Source of the DNA: Halopenitus sp041821145
Lineage (GTDB): Archaea; Halobacteriota; Halobacteria; Halobacteriales; Haloferacaceae
Length of the DNA: 64,000 bases
Reading direction: 5' to 3'
Assembly (NCBI RefSeq): GCF_041821145.1
Contig: NZ_JBGUBC010000005.1
Location: forward strand, 111,588-175,587
The notes beneath the pieces were generated by a model. It worked only from the letters and a program-made list of their open reading frames with translations. It was not told the DNA's origin and did not search any database. Shown here one piece after another: positions 24,180 to 34,274 of the stretch. Position 1 is the stretch's first letter; each line of letters opens with the position of its first letter. The position numbers and the translations under genes were made by a program.

Positions 24180-25355
24180 ATGGAGCCCTCCGTCATCCTG
24201 CTTTTCGTGGCTGCAGCCCTCGCGAGTCTGTTTATGGCGTGGGTGATCGGCGCTGGATCCAGCGGCGCGACGCCGTTCGCTCCCGCCGTCGGTGCCGACG
24301 CGATCTCGACCATGCGCGCCGCTTTCCTCGTCGGGATCCTCGGGTTTGCGGGCGCAGTCACGCAGGGAGCAAACGTCTCCGAGGCCGTCGGCCGCGGGCT
24401 CGTCGGCGGGATCACCCTCCCGGTCTCCGGCGTCATCGTCGTCCTCCTCGTCGGCGCCGGATTGATGGCGATCGGCATTCGGACCGGCTACCCGATCGCG
24501 ACTGCGTTTACCATCACCGGATCCGTGATCGGGGTCGGTCTCGCGCTTGGCGGGACCCCCGTTCCGGAGAAATATCTACAGATCGGCGCCGTCTGGGTGT
24601 TGACCCCGCTGGCCGCCGGCGGGACGGCCTTCGCTATCGCGAGTCTCCTCCCGCGAGAGGACGTTCCTGAGCGATGGAGCGTGCCCCTCCTTGCGGGGCT
24701 CGTCGCGGCCGTCGTCGCAAACGTTTCCGTCGCATTTCTCGGTCCCGACGGGACATCGGGATCGATCGCCGGCTCCGTCACTCGAATCCTCGGAGTTCAC
24801 GGGAGCGGGGTCTCGATCGTGGTCACGCTCGCCATCGCGGTCGCGGTCGCCGCGCTCGTCCGATCGGATCTCGACCGCGACGAGACGGCCGGACTCAGAC
24901 GGGTCCTGCTCGCGTTGGGCTCCCTCGTGGCCTTTTCGGCGGGCGGCAGCCAGGTCGGTCTCGCCGTCGGACCGCTTTTACCCCTCCTCGATAGGGTCGA
25001 GATGGTTCCGTCGATAGCGGTCCTGATCGGCGGTGGATTCGGGATCCTCGTCGGTTCCTGGACCGGTGCTCCGCGGATGATCAAGTCGTTGGCGCGCGAT
25101 TACTCCTCGCTTGGACCGCGGCGGTCGATCGCCGCCCTCGTCCCGTCGTTTCTGATCGCCCAGATTGCCGTCCTGCTCGGCGTCCCGATCTCGTTCAACG
25201 AGATCATCGTCAGCGCGATCATCGGCAGCGGGGCCGCCGTCGGCGGCCGCGCGGCGATCGATCCCCGGAAGATCGGAGTCACGATCGGCGCCTGGATCGC
25301 CTCACTCGGGATCGCTTTCGTGCTCGGCTACGCCATCGCGTGGGGTGCGCTTTAA
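24180..25355 (+). CDS. PiT-family anion permease (phosphate or sulfate)
   Basis: 391-residue membrane protein with ten or so spans in two halves, each with the PiT motif region: GAGSSGATPFAPAVGADAIS with GAVTQGANVSEAVGRG (first half) and SFNEIIVSAIIGSGAAVGGR with GITIGAW-like IGVTIGAWIAS (second half). PiT members move phosphate by H+/Na+ symport, and CysP members move sulfate. The neighbours are all sulfur genes, so a sulfate or thiosulfate role is a reasonable inference, but no pho or sulfate-assimilation gene is present to settle it. Confidence 0.88.
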   Translation: MEPSVILLFVAAALASLFMAWVIGAGSSGATPFAPAVGADAISTMRAAFLVGILGFAGAVTQGANVSEAVGRGLVGGITLPVSGVIVVLLVGAGLMAIGIRTGYPIATAFTITGSVIGVGLALGGTPVPEKYLQIGAVWVLTPLAAGGTAFAIASLLPREDVPERWSVPLLAGLVAAVVANVSVAFLGPDGTSGSIAGSVTRILGVHGSGVSIVVTLAIAVAVAALVRSDLDRDETAGLRRVLLALGSLVAFSAGGSQVGLAVGPLLPLLDRVEMVPSIAVLIGGGFGILVGSWTGAPRMIKSLARDYSSLGPRRSIAALVPSFLIAQIAVLLGVPISFNEIIVSAIIGSGAAVGGRAAIDPRKIGVTIGAWIASLGIAFVLGYAIAWGAL

Positions 25356-25401
25356 GCGACCGTTGGCGGTCACGCTCCTCTCTCGCGGATATCGCGACGG
25401 G

Positions 25402-25692
25402 TCACCGCTCCTTTCGGGTGCGGACGTCGAGAACGTAGTGACGCGTCACCTCCTCGAGTGCGCCCGCGAACGACCCGCTTCGGGCGTCCCTGGACCCGTA
25501 CACCTCACCCGCGACGCGGAGTCCGCACTCCGCCAGGACCGCTCTCACGTCCGGCGGGACCGATCCATCGCCCGCCAGATCGACGATCATGAGCCGGTCG
25601 TCGGAACTCGGCGCGAGGAACGCGTTCTCGACGACGTCACGTTCACGAAGGTCCGCGGCAATCCCACGCAACTCCTCGTCTCGGTCGACCAT
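25402..25692 (-). CDS. Small conserved haloarchaeal protein, unknown function
   Basis: 96 residues: a helical N-terminus (DRDEELRGIAADLRERDVVE), the segment APSSDDRLMIVDLAGDG, PPDVRAVLAECGLRVAGEVY and a charged end. Composition is normal haloarchaeal. I do not recognise a domain; it has the layout of a small alpha-beta protein. It converges with the PiT gene and is divergent from the methyltransferase. Confidence 0.55.
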   Translation of the reverse strand: MVDRDEELRGIAADLRERDVVENAFLAPSSDDRLMIVDLAGDGSVPPDVRAVLAECGLRVAGEVYGSRDARSGSFAGALEEVTRHYVLDVRTRKER

Positions 25693-25832
25693 CTCGTTTG
25701 GATCGGTCGTCCCGCCGGGGGGAAATCACCGATCGCGAACGTGTTCGTTCGGCTCTCGTTTCGTTTTCACGCGAGATCACCTTAACTCGCCCTGACCCAA
25801 TCGGTTTTACGGCGGAGGGACGAATTCCCCGT

Positions 25833-26390
25833 ATGGGATTTCACACTTTCGACGCCGACCGCGCGGCGAAATTGGAGAAGTCGGCCGATCGATACCGATA
25901 TCTCTCCCGTGAGGAACTGCTCGCAGCGATCGATCCCGACGCGGGCGACGTACTCGCCGATCTCGGAAGCGGGACGGGGTTTTTCACCGATGACGTCGCA
26001 CCATTCGTCGACACGATCCACGCCGTCGACGTACAGTCCGAAATGCACGAGTTCTATCGACAAAAGGGAGTTCCGGATAACGTAGAACTTCTGACAAGTG
26101 ACGTCGCCGGACTCCCCTTCGAGGCGGACGCCCTCTCGGGTGCTTTCTCGACGATGACCTACCACGAGTTCGCCGGTCCGGAGGCCATCGAGACGGTCGC
26201 CCGTGTCATCGAACCCGGCGGTCGGCTGGTGATCATCGACTGGGCCGCCGACGGCGACGGCGAGGCCGGCCCCCCGCTGGAGGAACGGTATTCCGCCACC
26301 GAGGCCGTGGACGCGCTCCGTGCGGACGACTTTGAGATCTCTCGGGTCGACGAGCGACCGGAAACCTTCCTTCTGATCGCGACTCAATAG
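25833..26390 (+). CDS. Class I SAM-dependent methyltransferase
   Basis: 185 residues with the Rossmann-like methyltransferase fold. Motif I DLGSGTGFFTDDVA (about 42-55), acidic end of strand 2 AVDVQSEM, motif IV-like SGAFSTMTYHEFAG and post-motif RVIEPGGRLVIIDW. Similar to UbiE/COQ5-type and small-molecule methyltransferases. The 45 residues of open frame before ATG 25833 do not fit. Substrate unknown; it is not clearly tied to its neighbours. Confidence 0.88.
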   Translation: MGFHTFDADRAAKLEKSADRYRYLSREELLAAIDPDAGDVLADLGSGTGFFTDDVAPFVDTIHAVDVQSEMHEFYRQKGVPDNVELLTSDVAGLPFEADALSGAFSTMTYHEFAGPEAIETVARVIEPGGRLVIIDWAADGDGEAGPPLEERYSATEAVDALRADDFEISRVDERPETFLLIATQ

Positions 26391-26584
26391 GACCCGCGAT
26401 TCGATCGTTCCGGCTCACGAGTGTCGTTCTCAGGATCCGGCATCGTCGTCTCAACCACCGTCTTCCCTGCCATCGCGGTCAGTGGAGCCATCGTTGCGAT
26501 CGGGCCATCGCGCGGTCGCTATCAGCGCGATGACCGTTCGCCTCGTCGTCGCCCTCCGGATGACATTCGTCATTCATATCCGTA

Positions 26585-26613
26585 TTGTTGTATCTTGCAC
26601 AAACGCTAATATG
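26585..26613 (+). promoter_or_regulatory. Acetoin-type operon promoter with TTGT-N10-ACAA element
   Basis: TTGT (26585-26588) and ACAA (26599-26602) are followed after 3 bases by CTAATATG (26606-26613), a TATA-like box 24-31 bases ahead of the acoA ATG at 26637. Arms are only 4 bases, so this is a weaker match to the TTGTG promoter elements seen at 16232 and 18111. Confidence 0.45.
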
Positions 26614-26636
26614 ACACGAACGACTATTATGTTTGT

Positions 26637-27679
<1,043 letters not shown>

Positions 27680-27683
<4 letters not shown>

Positions 27684-28687
27684 GCGTCGATTCCGACGTC
27701 GGGAACGTCTCGAACACCGAGACGATGACCGTCCGCGAGGCGATCCGTGAGGCGATCCGCGAGGAGATGCAACGTGACGAGGACGTCTTCTTGATGGGTG
27801 AGGACGTCGGCGTCTTCGGCGGCGTCTTCGACGTCAGTGACGGCCTCTTAGAGGAGTTCGGTGAGGGCCGTATCCGTGATACGCCCATCAGCGAGGCCGG
27901 GTTCCTCGGCGCGGGGGTCGGCGCGGCCGCCGCCGGTTCGCGACCGATCGTCGAGATCATGTTCTCGGATTTCCTCGGCGTCTCGATGGAACAGACGATG
28001 AACCAGATGGCCAAGATGCGCTACATGTTCGGCGGGAAGACGGAGATGCCGATCACCGTCCGAACGACCGAAGGCGGCGGTATGAGCGCGGCCAGCCAGC
28101 ACTCGGGAACGGTTCACACCTGGCTCGCTCACTTCCCCGGCCTGATCGCCGTCACACCGGGGACGCCGGCAGCCGCGAAGGGGCTTTTAAAAAGCGCCAT
28201 CCGGTCCAACGACCCCGTGTTCTTCTTCGAGAACAAGATGATCTACGAGCAGTCCGGCGAGGTCCCGACCGATCCGGACTTCACGCTCCCCATCGGCGAG
28301 GCGAGCGTGGAACGTGAAGGCGAGGACGTGACCGTGATCGCGACCCAGCGACTCGTCGGCGAGTCGCTACAGGCGGCCGAGGAACTCGCAGGAGAGACGG
28401 ACATCGAGGTGATCGACCTTCGGTCGCTGTACCCTCTCGATACGGACACGATCACCGACAGTCTCGCGAAGACCGGCCGCGTCGTGATCGCCGACGAGAG
28501 TCCGCTCTCGTACGGCGTCCACGCAGAGGTGATCTCGCGCCTCGTCGAACACGGCTTTTACACGCTGGATGCGCCGCCGGAGCGCGTGGGCGTCCCCGAC
28601 ACCCACATCCCGTTCAGCCAGCCGCTCGAGAACGAGGTACTGCCGGATGGCGACGACGTGATCGCGGCCGTCGAACGGTTGTCCTGA
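27680..28687 (+). CDS. acoB: 2-oxoacid/acetoin dehydrogenase E1 beta subunit
   Basis: 335 residues, transketolase-like pyrimidine-binding domain followed by a C-terminal transketolase domain. Visible: REEMQRDEDVFLMGEDVGVF (about 30-49), ISEAGFLGAGVGAAAAGSRP, SAASQHSGTVHTWLAHFPGL with the catalytic His, and DLRSLYPLDTDT. Makes the E1 heterotetramer with AcoA. Stop (TGA) and the next ATG are adjacent (TGAATG), so the three genes are translated as a unit. Confidence 0.93.
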
Positions 28688-29773
28688 ATGACGGAGGATG
28701 GCTCCGATTCCGGTCCGCTCCGGGCCTCATCGTCGGACGCACCGACGGTCGGACTGATCGTCAACCCGGCTGCCGGCCGTGACATCCGCCGTCTCACCGG
28801 CGGCGCGAGCGTCAGCGACAACTACGCCAAGCGTCAAACGGCCGAGTGCGTTCTTGCCGGGCTACAGCTTGCACCCGATCCGGTCGAGGCAGTCGTGATG
28901 CCCGATCGTGCCGACCTCGGCCAGCGGATCGTCGGCAACGTCGACGCGGACGGCGCGCTCGCGGAGGCCGGAATCGGCGTCTCCCTGCTGGAGATGGGGA
29001 TCGAGGGTAGTGCGGCCGATACCCGAACTGCGGCCGCCCGGTTCCGGACGGATGCCGACGCGATCGTCGTGCTCGGCGGCGATGGCACCAACCGAGACGT
29101 CTCGACGGCGATCGGCGAGGTTCCGATGGTGAGCGTCTCGACCGGCACGAACAACGTCGTTCCGACGCCCGTCGATGGAACCGTCGCCGGCGCGGCGGCC
29201 GGCCTCGTTGCCTGCGGCGCAGCCGATCCGGATGCCGTGACGACGCGTCACGGAACCCTTCACGCGACCATTGCCGGCGGTGCGGGAGAGGGAACGGTCT
29301 CGGGGCTCGCGACGATGGGGCTGCTCGATCGGCCGTTCATCGGGACGCGTGCGATACTCGACGTCTCCGAGTTCATCGCCGGTGTCACCTCGCGGGCGTT
29401 TCCGACCGAGATCGGGCTCTCGGGGATCGCCGGTGCGATCGAGCCGTGCACTCCCGACGATCCGGGCGGCGTCGGCCTTCGATTTCGCGATGGCGCCTCG
29501 CCGCGAACCGTCCGTGCGATCACGGTCCCGGGCGTCGTCGAGACGGTGACGGTCGGGACCTGTCGGCGGATCGACGCCGGTGAACCATGGACGGTCACGG
29601 TCGATCGCGGAGTGATAACCGCCGACGGAGAGCGCGAGCGGGAGGTCTCCGATGCGGAGGTGACCTTCACGGTCGACGATGGTGGACCGCGGATCGTCGA
29701 CGTCCAGGCGGCGTTTCGGGAGGCGACAGAATCGGGCGCGTTCCGCCTGGCGGACGTGGAATCGGTGCGGTGA
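28688..29773 (+). CDS. acoX: AcoX-like ATP-NAD kinase family protein
   Basis: 361 residues with a diacylglycerol/NAD kinase-like fold: GLIVNPAAGRDIRRLTGGAS (about 22-41) and the kinase motif VLGGDGTNRDVSTAIG (about 128-143), then STGTNNVVPTPVDG. AcoX genes accompany acetoin dehydrogenase operons in bacteria, where the function is still unclear. Its presence directly after acoAB is the best argument for an acetoin substrate. It converges with the E2-OsmC gene 63 bases away. Confidence 0.88.
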   Translation: MTEDGSDSGPLRASSSDAPTVGLIVNPAAGRDIRRLTGGASVSDNYAKRQTAECVLAGLQLAPDPVEAVVMPDRADLGQRIVGNVDADGALAEAGIGVSLLEMGIEGSAADTRTAAARFRTDADAIVVLGGDGTNRDVSTAIGEVPMVSVSTGTNNVVPTPVDGTVAGAAAGLVACGAADPDAVTTRHGTLHATIAGGAGEGTVSGLATMGLLDRPFIGTRAILDVSEFIAGVTSRAFPTEIGLSGIAGAIEPCTPDDPGGVGLRFRDGASPRTVRAITVPGVVETVTVGTCRRIDAGEPWTVTVDRGVITADGEREREVSDAEVTFTVDDGGPRIVDVQAAFREATESGAFRLADVESVR

Positions 29774-29836
29774 TCGCGACCGTCGAGGCACGTCGATGAC
29801 GATCGGTATCCGGTGTCGACCGCTTGCGTTCTCCGA

Positions 29837-31747
29837 TCAGTCCGCCCGCTTCCAGGAGACGTTCACCTCGATATCCTCGCCCAACAGTTCCGCGACGTGG
29901 CAGGTTCGCTCGCCACCGGTCACGATCCGAGAGAGCGCGTCGTCATCGACCTCCTCGACTCCCGAAAGGGACACCTCCAGATCGATCGACTCCACCGATC
30001 CCTCTTCCGGCGTGCTCGTTGCGGCCACCTCGACCTCCTCGATGGATATCTCGCGCATGTCCGCCTGCACGCCGATGCTCGCCGACAGACACGCCGAGAG
30101 CGCGCCGGTGAAGTAATCGACCGGCGTCGGATGGCGTCCCCCGCCGAACTCGGGCGTGACGTCGTAGGGCCACTCGTAGTCGCCGGCAGTGACAGTTCCG
30201 GACAGATCCGGATCGAGTCGTGCCGTCGCAGTCCGCTCCGGAAGCGTTCGGTCGCCACCCTCGTCCATCGCGGCGGCCTCCGGCGCGTCGCTTGGGGAGA
30301 CACCGGACAGTAGTGGCCAGGGGTTTTCGAGGTGCTCGACGAGCGTGTCGAGGAACCGGGCGGCGTCGGCTCCGTCCACGATGCGGTGATCGAAGGAGAG
30401 ATCGAGGGGGAGCACCTCACGGACGACGACCTCCCCGTCGCGGACGACGGGGCGTTCCGAGAGGGCGTTGACGCCGAGGATCGCCACCTGTGGCGGGTTG
30501 ATAATCGGATCGAAGGACTCGACGCCGAGCAGTCCCAGATTCGAGATGGTAAACGTCCCCCCGGAGAGATCGTCCATGGTGAACGACCCCGACAGCGCGC
30601 GATCCGTCATCCGCCGACGCTCTTCGGCCAACTCGGTGATCGACCGTTCCTCGACGTTCTCGATGACGGGGGTGATGAGCCCGTCCTCGACGTCGACCGC
30701 GAGGGCGATGTTTCGGTCCTCGTACAGCCGATGGACCTCGTCCTCGAAGGTGGCATTGAACGCCGGATGGTCTTCGAGCGAGGCGGAGATCGCAGTCACC
30801 AACACGTCCGTGATCGAGACGTCGGTCCCATGGACGGCGGTGGCGGCCTTCGCCGCTTGCCGGAGCGATCCGGCCGCTGCGGTCCGATGTTCGGTGACGT
30901 GGACGGCGTTTCGGTAGCTCTCCCCGAGCCGGGAACTGATGGTTCGGCGCATCCCATCGAGCGGGCGCTCCTCGAGGACGGTCCGCCCGTCGGCTGCCTC
31001 GTCCGCGGGACCTTCGCCGGTTGCGTCCTCCTCCTCCGATTCGGCTGCGGCAGTTTCGACGTCCGACTCGGTGATCGCTCCGTTCGGACCCGAACCCGTC
31101 ACCGTCGAGAGGTCGACACCGAGTTCCTCGGCGCGGTTGCGTGCCCGCGGGGAGACCCGCTTCGGTTCCTCGCCCGCACCGGAGGCCGTTGCCGTTTCCG
31201 TCGCTCCCGTCCCAACGTCGGCTGCCTCGGCTGCCCGTTCGACGTCGGCCTCCGTGACTGCGCCGTCGGGACCGCTCCCGGAGACGTCCGATAGATCGAC
31301 GCCGAGTTCATCTGCCCGCTTGCGCGCACGCGGCGATACCCTGCCGCCTCCCGCCGATCCGGTCGTTCGTTCACCCTCCTCGCCCGAGTCGACCGCCGTG
31401 TCGGGTTCTTCGGAGTCGGCCGACGTCTCCTGCTCGGTCGTTTCCGTCGCCCCCACCGACCCCTCTTCGGACACGCCGGCCTCCGCGAGGAGACCGGCGA
31501 TATCGGCGTCGGCCGCGGCGACGATCGCCATCGGGTCGCCCGGTGGTGCGGATTCGCCCTCGTCGAGGACGATTCGACGCAGGACTCCGTCCTCGCGGGC
31601 GTCGACCTCCGCGGTCGTCTTCTCGGATTCGATCTCGGCGATCGGATCCCCGGCTGACACTTCCTCACCCTCCTCGAGGAACCATTCGACGACCGTCCCT
31701 GCATCCATCTCGAGACCCAGTTTTGGAACCTTGACGACGTAACCCAT
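29837..31747 (-). CDS. E2 acyltransferase fused to a C-terminal OsmC-like domain
   Basis: 636 residues in five parts: lipoyl domain 1-78 with the lipoylated Lys43 (IESEKTTAEV); two E1/E3-binding domains at about 137-171 and 197-231 (each VSPRAR.RA.ELGVDLS, then GSGP.GA.TE.DV); the catalytic acyltransferase domain about 258-480 with DHRIVDG (His454, Asp458); and an OsmC/peroxiredoxin-like domain about 503-636 with Cys553 in GALSACLSAS and Cys616 in GGERTCHVAE. The linkers are Ala/Glu-rich. ATG 31747 is preceded by a TATA box at 31771-31780. The frame is unbroken, so the fusion is real. No E3 gene is in the window. Confidence 0.9.
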   Translation of the reverse strand: MGYVVKVPKLGLEMDAGTVVEWFLEEGEEVSAGDPIAEIESEKTTAEVDAREDGVLRRIVLDEGESAPPGDPMAIVAAADADIAGLLAEAGVSEEGSVGATETTEQETSADSEEPDTAVDSGEEGERTTGSAGGGRVSPRARKRADELGVDLSDVSGSGPDGAVTEADVERAAEAADVGTGATETATASGAGEEPKRVSPRARNRAEELGVDLSTVTGSGPNGAITESDVETAAAESEEEDATGEGPADEAADGRTVLEERPLDGMRRTISSRLGESYRNAVHVTEHRTAAAGSLRQAAKAATAVHGTDVSITDVLVTAISASLEDHPAFNATFEDEVHRLYEDRNIALAVDVEDGLITPVIENVEERSITELAEERRRMTDRALSGSFTMDDLSGGTFTISNLGLLGVESFDPIINPPQVAILGVNALSERPVVRDGEVVVREVLPLDLSFDHRIVDGADAARFLDTLVEHLENPWPLLSGVSPSDAPEAAAMDEGGDRTLPERTATARLDPDLSGTVTAGDYEWPYDVTPEFGGGRHPTPVDYFTGALSACLSASIGVQADMREISIEEVEVAATSTPEEGSVESIDLEVSLSGVEEVDDDALSRIVTGGERTCHVAELLGEDIEVNVSWKRAD

Positions 31748-31770
31748 ACCGTATTTCTCGGGGTCGATCG

Positions 31771-31780
31771 TTATAATTGT
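31771..31780 (-). promoter_or_regulatory. TATA box of the E2-OsmC gene
   Basis: ACAATTATAA on the minus strand, 24-33 bases upstream of the ATG at 31747. The gene therefore has its own promoter and is not read from the acoABX operon. Confidence 0.6.
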
Positions 31781-32161
31781 GCTCGTGGATCGTTTGATGG
31801 TCCCGTCGCGAGTCGTTTGCGTGTCTCATCTGCTCTCCCGGGCACGGGTGCGGATCTCCGTGCCTGCGGTGTCGAAACTTCGCGACGACGACGAGAGGCA
31901 TACCGTCCGATGTCGACGATGGTTGACCTCCTCGAGATCCTCACTGAATCGGACCGCGTCGTGACGACCGGGTGATCACGCCGGTCGATCTATAATCACG
32001 TGACGCGTTTGAGTAACGTACCCGAATTCGCTTATCCGGGTGTCCCGTATCGAAGATCTGTATGTCGATGACACGGAGATCGACCGGTCCATCGTTGATC
32101 GTCAATTCGACCTCGATTCACACACGCACGCGCCGGATACGGTTCGTTGGGACGGTCTGAC
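31781..32161. other. Gene-free gap between E2-OsmC and the SafE gene
   Basis: About 380 bases with no supported gene. A short frame at 31911-31976 (MSTMVDLLEILTESD start, 21 codons) is closed by TGA and has no context. TATA-like ATCTATAATC near 31988 could start a transcript towards 32162. Apart from a scatter of CGATC words there is no repeat. Confidence 0.4.
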
Positions 32162-32983
32162 ATGGTCCCCGAGTCGATACTTGGAACTGACGTCCTGTTG
32201 TTCCTCGCGATCGGAGTGCTCGGCGGCGCTCACTGTATTGGAATGTGCGGGCCGCTCGTCACCATCTATGCGAGTCGAATGACCGACGCGCAACGAACGG
32301 ACGGCGGCACGATTTCCGCGGACCGACACGACCCTCGTGGAAGCCACCTCTCGGTCCACGAGGTGCGCCAACACACGCTTTTCAATCTCGGACGGGCCGC
32401 GAGTTATACCCTTATCGGCGTCGGAATGGGGGCGTTAGGAAGCGTCGTGTTCATTGCGCTCGGGGAACTCACGGCCACGGCCAACGTGATTCGCGGTGTC
32501 GTCGGTATCGGGATCGGCGCACTCGTGATCGCGATCGGGGCGTACTACATCGCCGGACGGATCTCCTTCGGCGTCCGTCTTCCCGGTACCGAGCGCATCG
32601 TTCCAGCGTTGACGGCGTGGGTTGAGAGATTGGCGAGTGGCCCCGGAATCGTGGGCCTCGGTGCCGTCCATGGACTGTTACCCTGTCCGATCCTGTATCC
32701 GGCATATCTCTACGCGTTCGCCACCGGATCCCCGATCGCCGGTGGCGTGGCGCTTGGGTCGCTTGGCCTCGGGACGATCCCCGCAGTCTTCGCCTATGGA
32801 ACCGTGATCCAACACGTGGGTGTTCGGCATCGACGCCGGCTCCATCAACTGCTTGGAGTCGTCTTCCTCCTGCTCGGATACGTCCTGCTTGCACACGGGT
32901 TGATGTCGATCGGCATCCACATCCCCCATCCGATGTTCCCCTTCTGGAACCCCCTCGAGATGCCCGGCGTCGGCGGTCACTGA
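32162..32983 (+). CDS. SafE-like (COG2836) membrane protein, cytochrome oxidase-linked
   Basis: 273 residues, six spans, with GGAHCIGMCGPLV near residue 22 and AVHGLLPCPILYPAYLYA in the second half: the H-C-x-G-M-C-G pattern typical of COG2836/CcoH-linked SafE proteins that sit with cytochrome oxidase assembly genes and may handle copper or thiols. ATG at 32162 follows a longer frame starting with TTG (32147). First gene of the copper island; converges with the SCO gene. Confidence 0.85.
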   Translation: MVPESILGTDVLLFLAIGVLGGAHCIGMCGPLVTIYASRMTDAQRTDGGTISADRHDPRGSHLSVHEVRQHTLFNLGRAASYTLIGVGMGALGSVVFIALGELTATANVIRGVVGIGIGALVIAIGAYYIAGRISFGVRLPGTERIVPALTAWVERLASGPGIVGLGAVHGLLPCPILYPAYLYAFATGSPIAGGVALGSLGLGTIPAVFAYGTVIQHVGVRHRRRLHQLLGVVFLLLGYVLLAHGLMSIGIHIPHPMFPFWNPLEMPGVGGH

Positions 32984-33011
32984 TCGGTTTCGACTCCGAG
33001 GCGACGCGAGA

Positions 33012-33704
33012 TCACGCGTCGTCTCGGCTTTTCTCGACGACCGCTTCGACGTCTCCCGTCACGCGATCGAGATCGAGGGTCTCGCCCCGGTAGGCGCGCT
33101 CGACGATCCCTTCCGGGTTCACGAGCAGCGTGAGCACGCTGTGGGTGAAATCGTATCCAGGGACGCGAGGACTGTCGACGTCGCGCTCGAACCCGATTCC
33201 GAGTTGATCCTCGACGATCCGCTCTGCGGCCTCCGGCGACTGCGGCCGGAGATACCGCCAGTTGCCCGCCTCGAGATCCGCGCCGATCCGTGCGGCGTTC
33301 TCTCGGAGCATCTCGGCGTCGTCGCGATCGGGATCGAAGGTGATCGCCAGAAACAGGGTCTCGTTCGCGAGTCCCGATTCGTTGAGGATCGCTTGCGCGC
33401 TCGCCAGTCGGTTGAGAAGGATCCCGCATTCGGCCGGACAACTCGCGAAGAACGTCGTGAGGATCATCGTTTCATCCACGGACCCGGTATCGATTGCCGT
33501 TCCTGTGAGGGGATCCGGAAGCTGGAATGCCGGTAGCGGTTCCCCGTAGGCCGGGTACGCCAACTCGCCGCTTTCGGCTCGCTGGTCCTCCTGGGGATCG
33601 AGGACCACGTCGTCGGGGTGATCCTCGAACACTCCAGATAGACAGCCAGCCGTTGCCATTGTCGTCCCAGTCGCGATTCCTGATAGAACCGAACGCCGTC
33701 GCAT
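33012..33704 (-). CDS. SCO family copper chaperone, lipoprotein
   Basis: SCO1/SenC-type protein, 230 residues, which delivers copper to the CuA site of cytochrome oxidase. Signal: MRRRSVLSGIATGTTMATAG followed by Cys (twin-arginine and lipobox), so membrane-anchored outside. The metal site is C-P-A-E-C (CxxxC) in FFASCPAECGILL and the distal His in DFTHSVLTLL. ATG 33704 was preferred over 33731 since it places the RR directly at the N-terminus. Fits the ba3 oxidase and Nos genes nearby. Confidence 0.92.
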   Translation of the reverse strand: MRRRSVLSGIATGTTMATAGCLSGVFEDHPDDVVLDPQEDQRAESGELAYPAYGEPLPAFQLPDPLTGTAIDTGSVDETMILTTFFASCPAECGILLNRLASAQAILNESGLANETLFLAITFDPDRDDAEMLRENAARIGADLEAGNWRYLRPQSPEAAERIVEDQLGIGFERDVDSPRVPGYDFTHSVLTLLVNPEGIVERAYRGETLDLDRVTGDVEAVVEKSRDDA

Positions 33705-33790
33705 ATGCCGGTTTCGGGCCCTTGTGGCCATAACGGATCTGGTGCGTTCGACGAACGGATCCCATCATGCCGCGCGTTCCCGCTTCGTTC

Positions 33791-34132
33791 TCACCGCGAA
33801 TTCGATTCCTCGAGGCTTCCGGGCGCATCGCTGTAAACGGCGTACAAAACGATCGCGGCGATCGACAGATCCAGCGTGTGGCTGATGAAGTGGTGAGCAG
33901 GCATCGGAACGATTCCGAACACGGTTCCTGCGCCCACGATCGACCGAGTCCAGAGTGCTCCCATCGCCACTGCGATCCATCGATACTGGGCGCGTCGGCG
34001 GCGTCGATAGGCGATCACGCTTACCAGAAAGAGCACGCCCGTTCCGATCGACGCGAGGACGATGACGACGAGGATCGGGAGCGCCCCCTCGATCCCCCAC
34101 GTATCGGTCGGTGCCGTCGTCGCGAGAGTCAC
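33791..34132 (-). CDS. Conserved membrane protein of the copper island
   Basis: 113 residues with three hydrophobic segments (about 18-42, 52-75 and 85-103) and a basic loop RRRRRAQYRW. Starts with GTG at 34132 (MTLATTAPTDTWGIEGALPI); no ATG lies nearby. The segment MPAHHFISHTLDLS has two His in a row near a membrane edge, which could bind metal or heme, but I do not recognise the family. It is co-oriented with the SCO gene 86 bases below and likely in its operon. Confidence 0.65.
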   Translation of the reverse strand: MTLATTAPTDTWGIEGALPILVVIVLASIGTGVLFLVSVIAYRRRRRAQYRWIAVAMGALWTRSIVGAGTVFGIVPMPAHHFISHTLDLSIAAIVLYAVYSDAPGSLEESNSR

Positions 34133-34274
34133 GTTCGCCTCTATGTCCGCCTCCCTAAGAAGACACCCGGTCGATCCTCGTCTTTTTGCGGCGGTGCTCG
34201 GGGCCGGTTGGATTCTCGCTCGATGGGAACGTTCGCCGAGGGTTTAACTCTGGGACGGAAACGATCGATACTCG

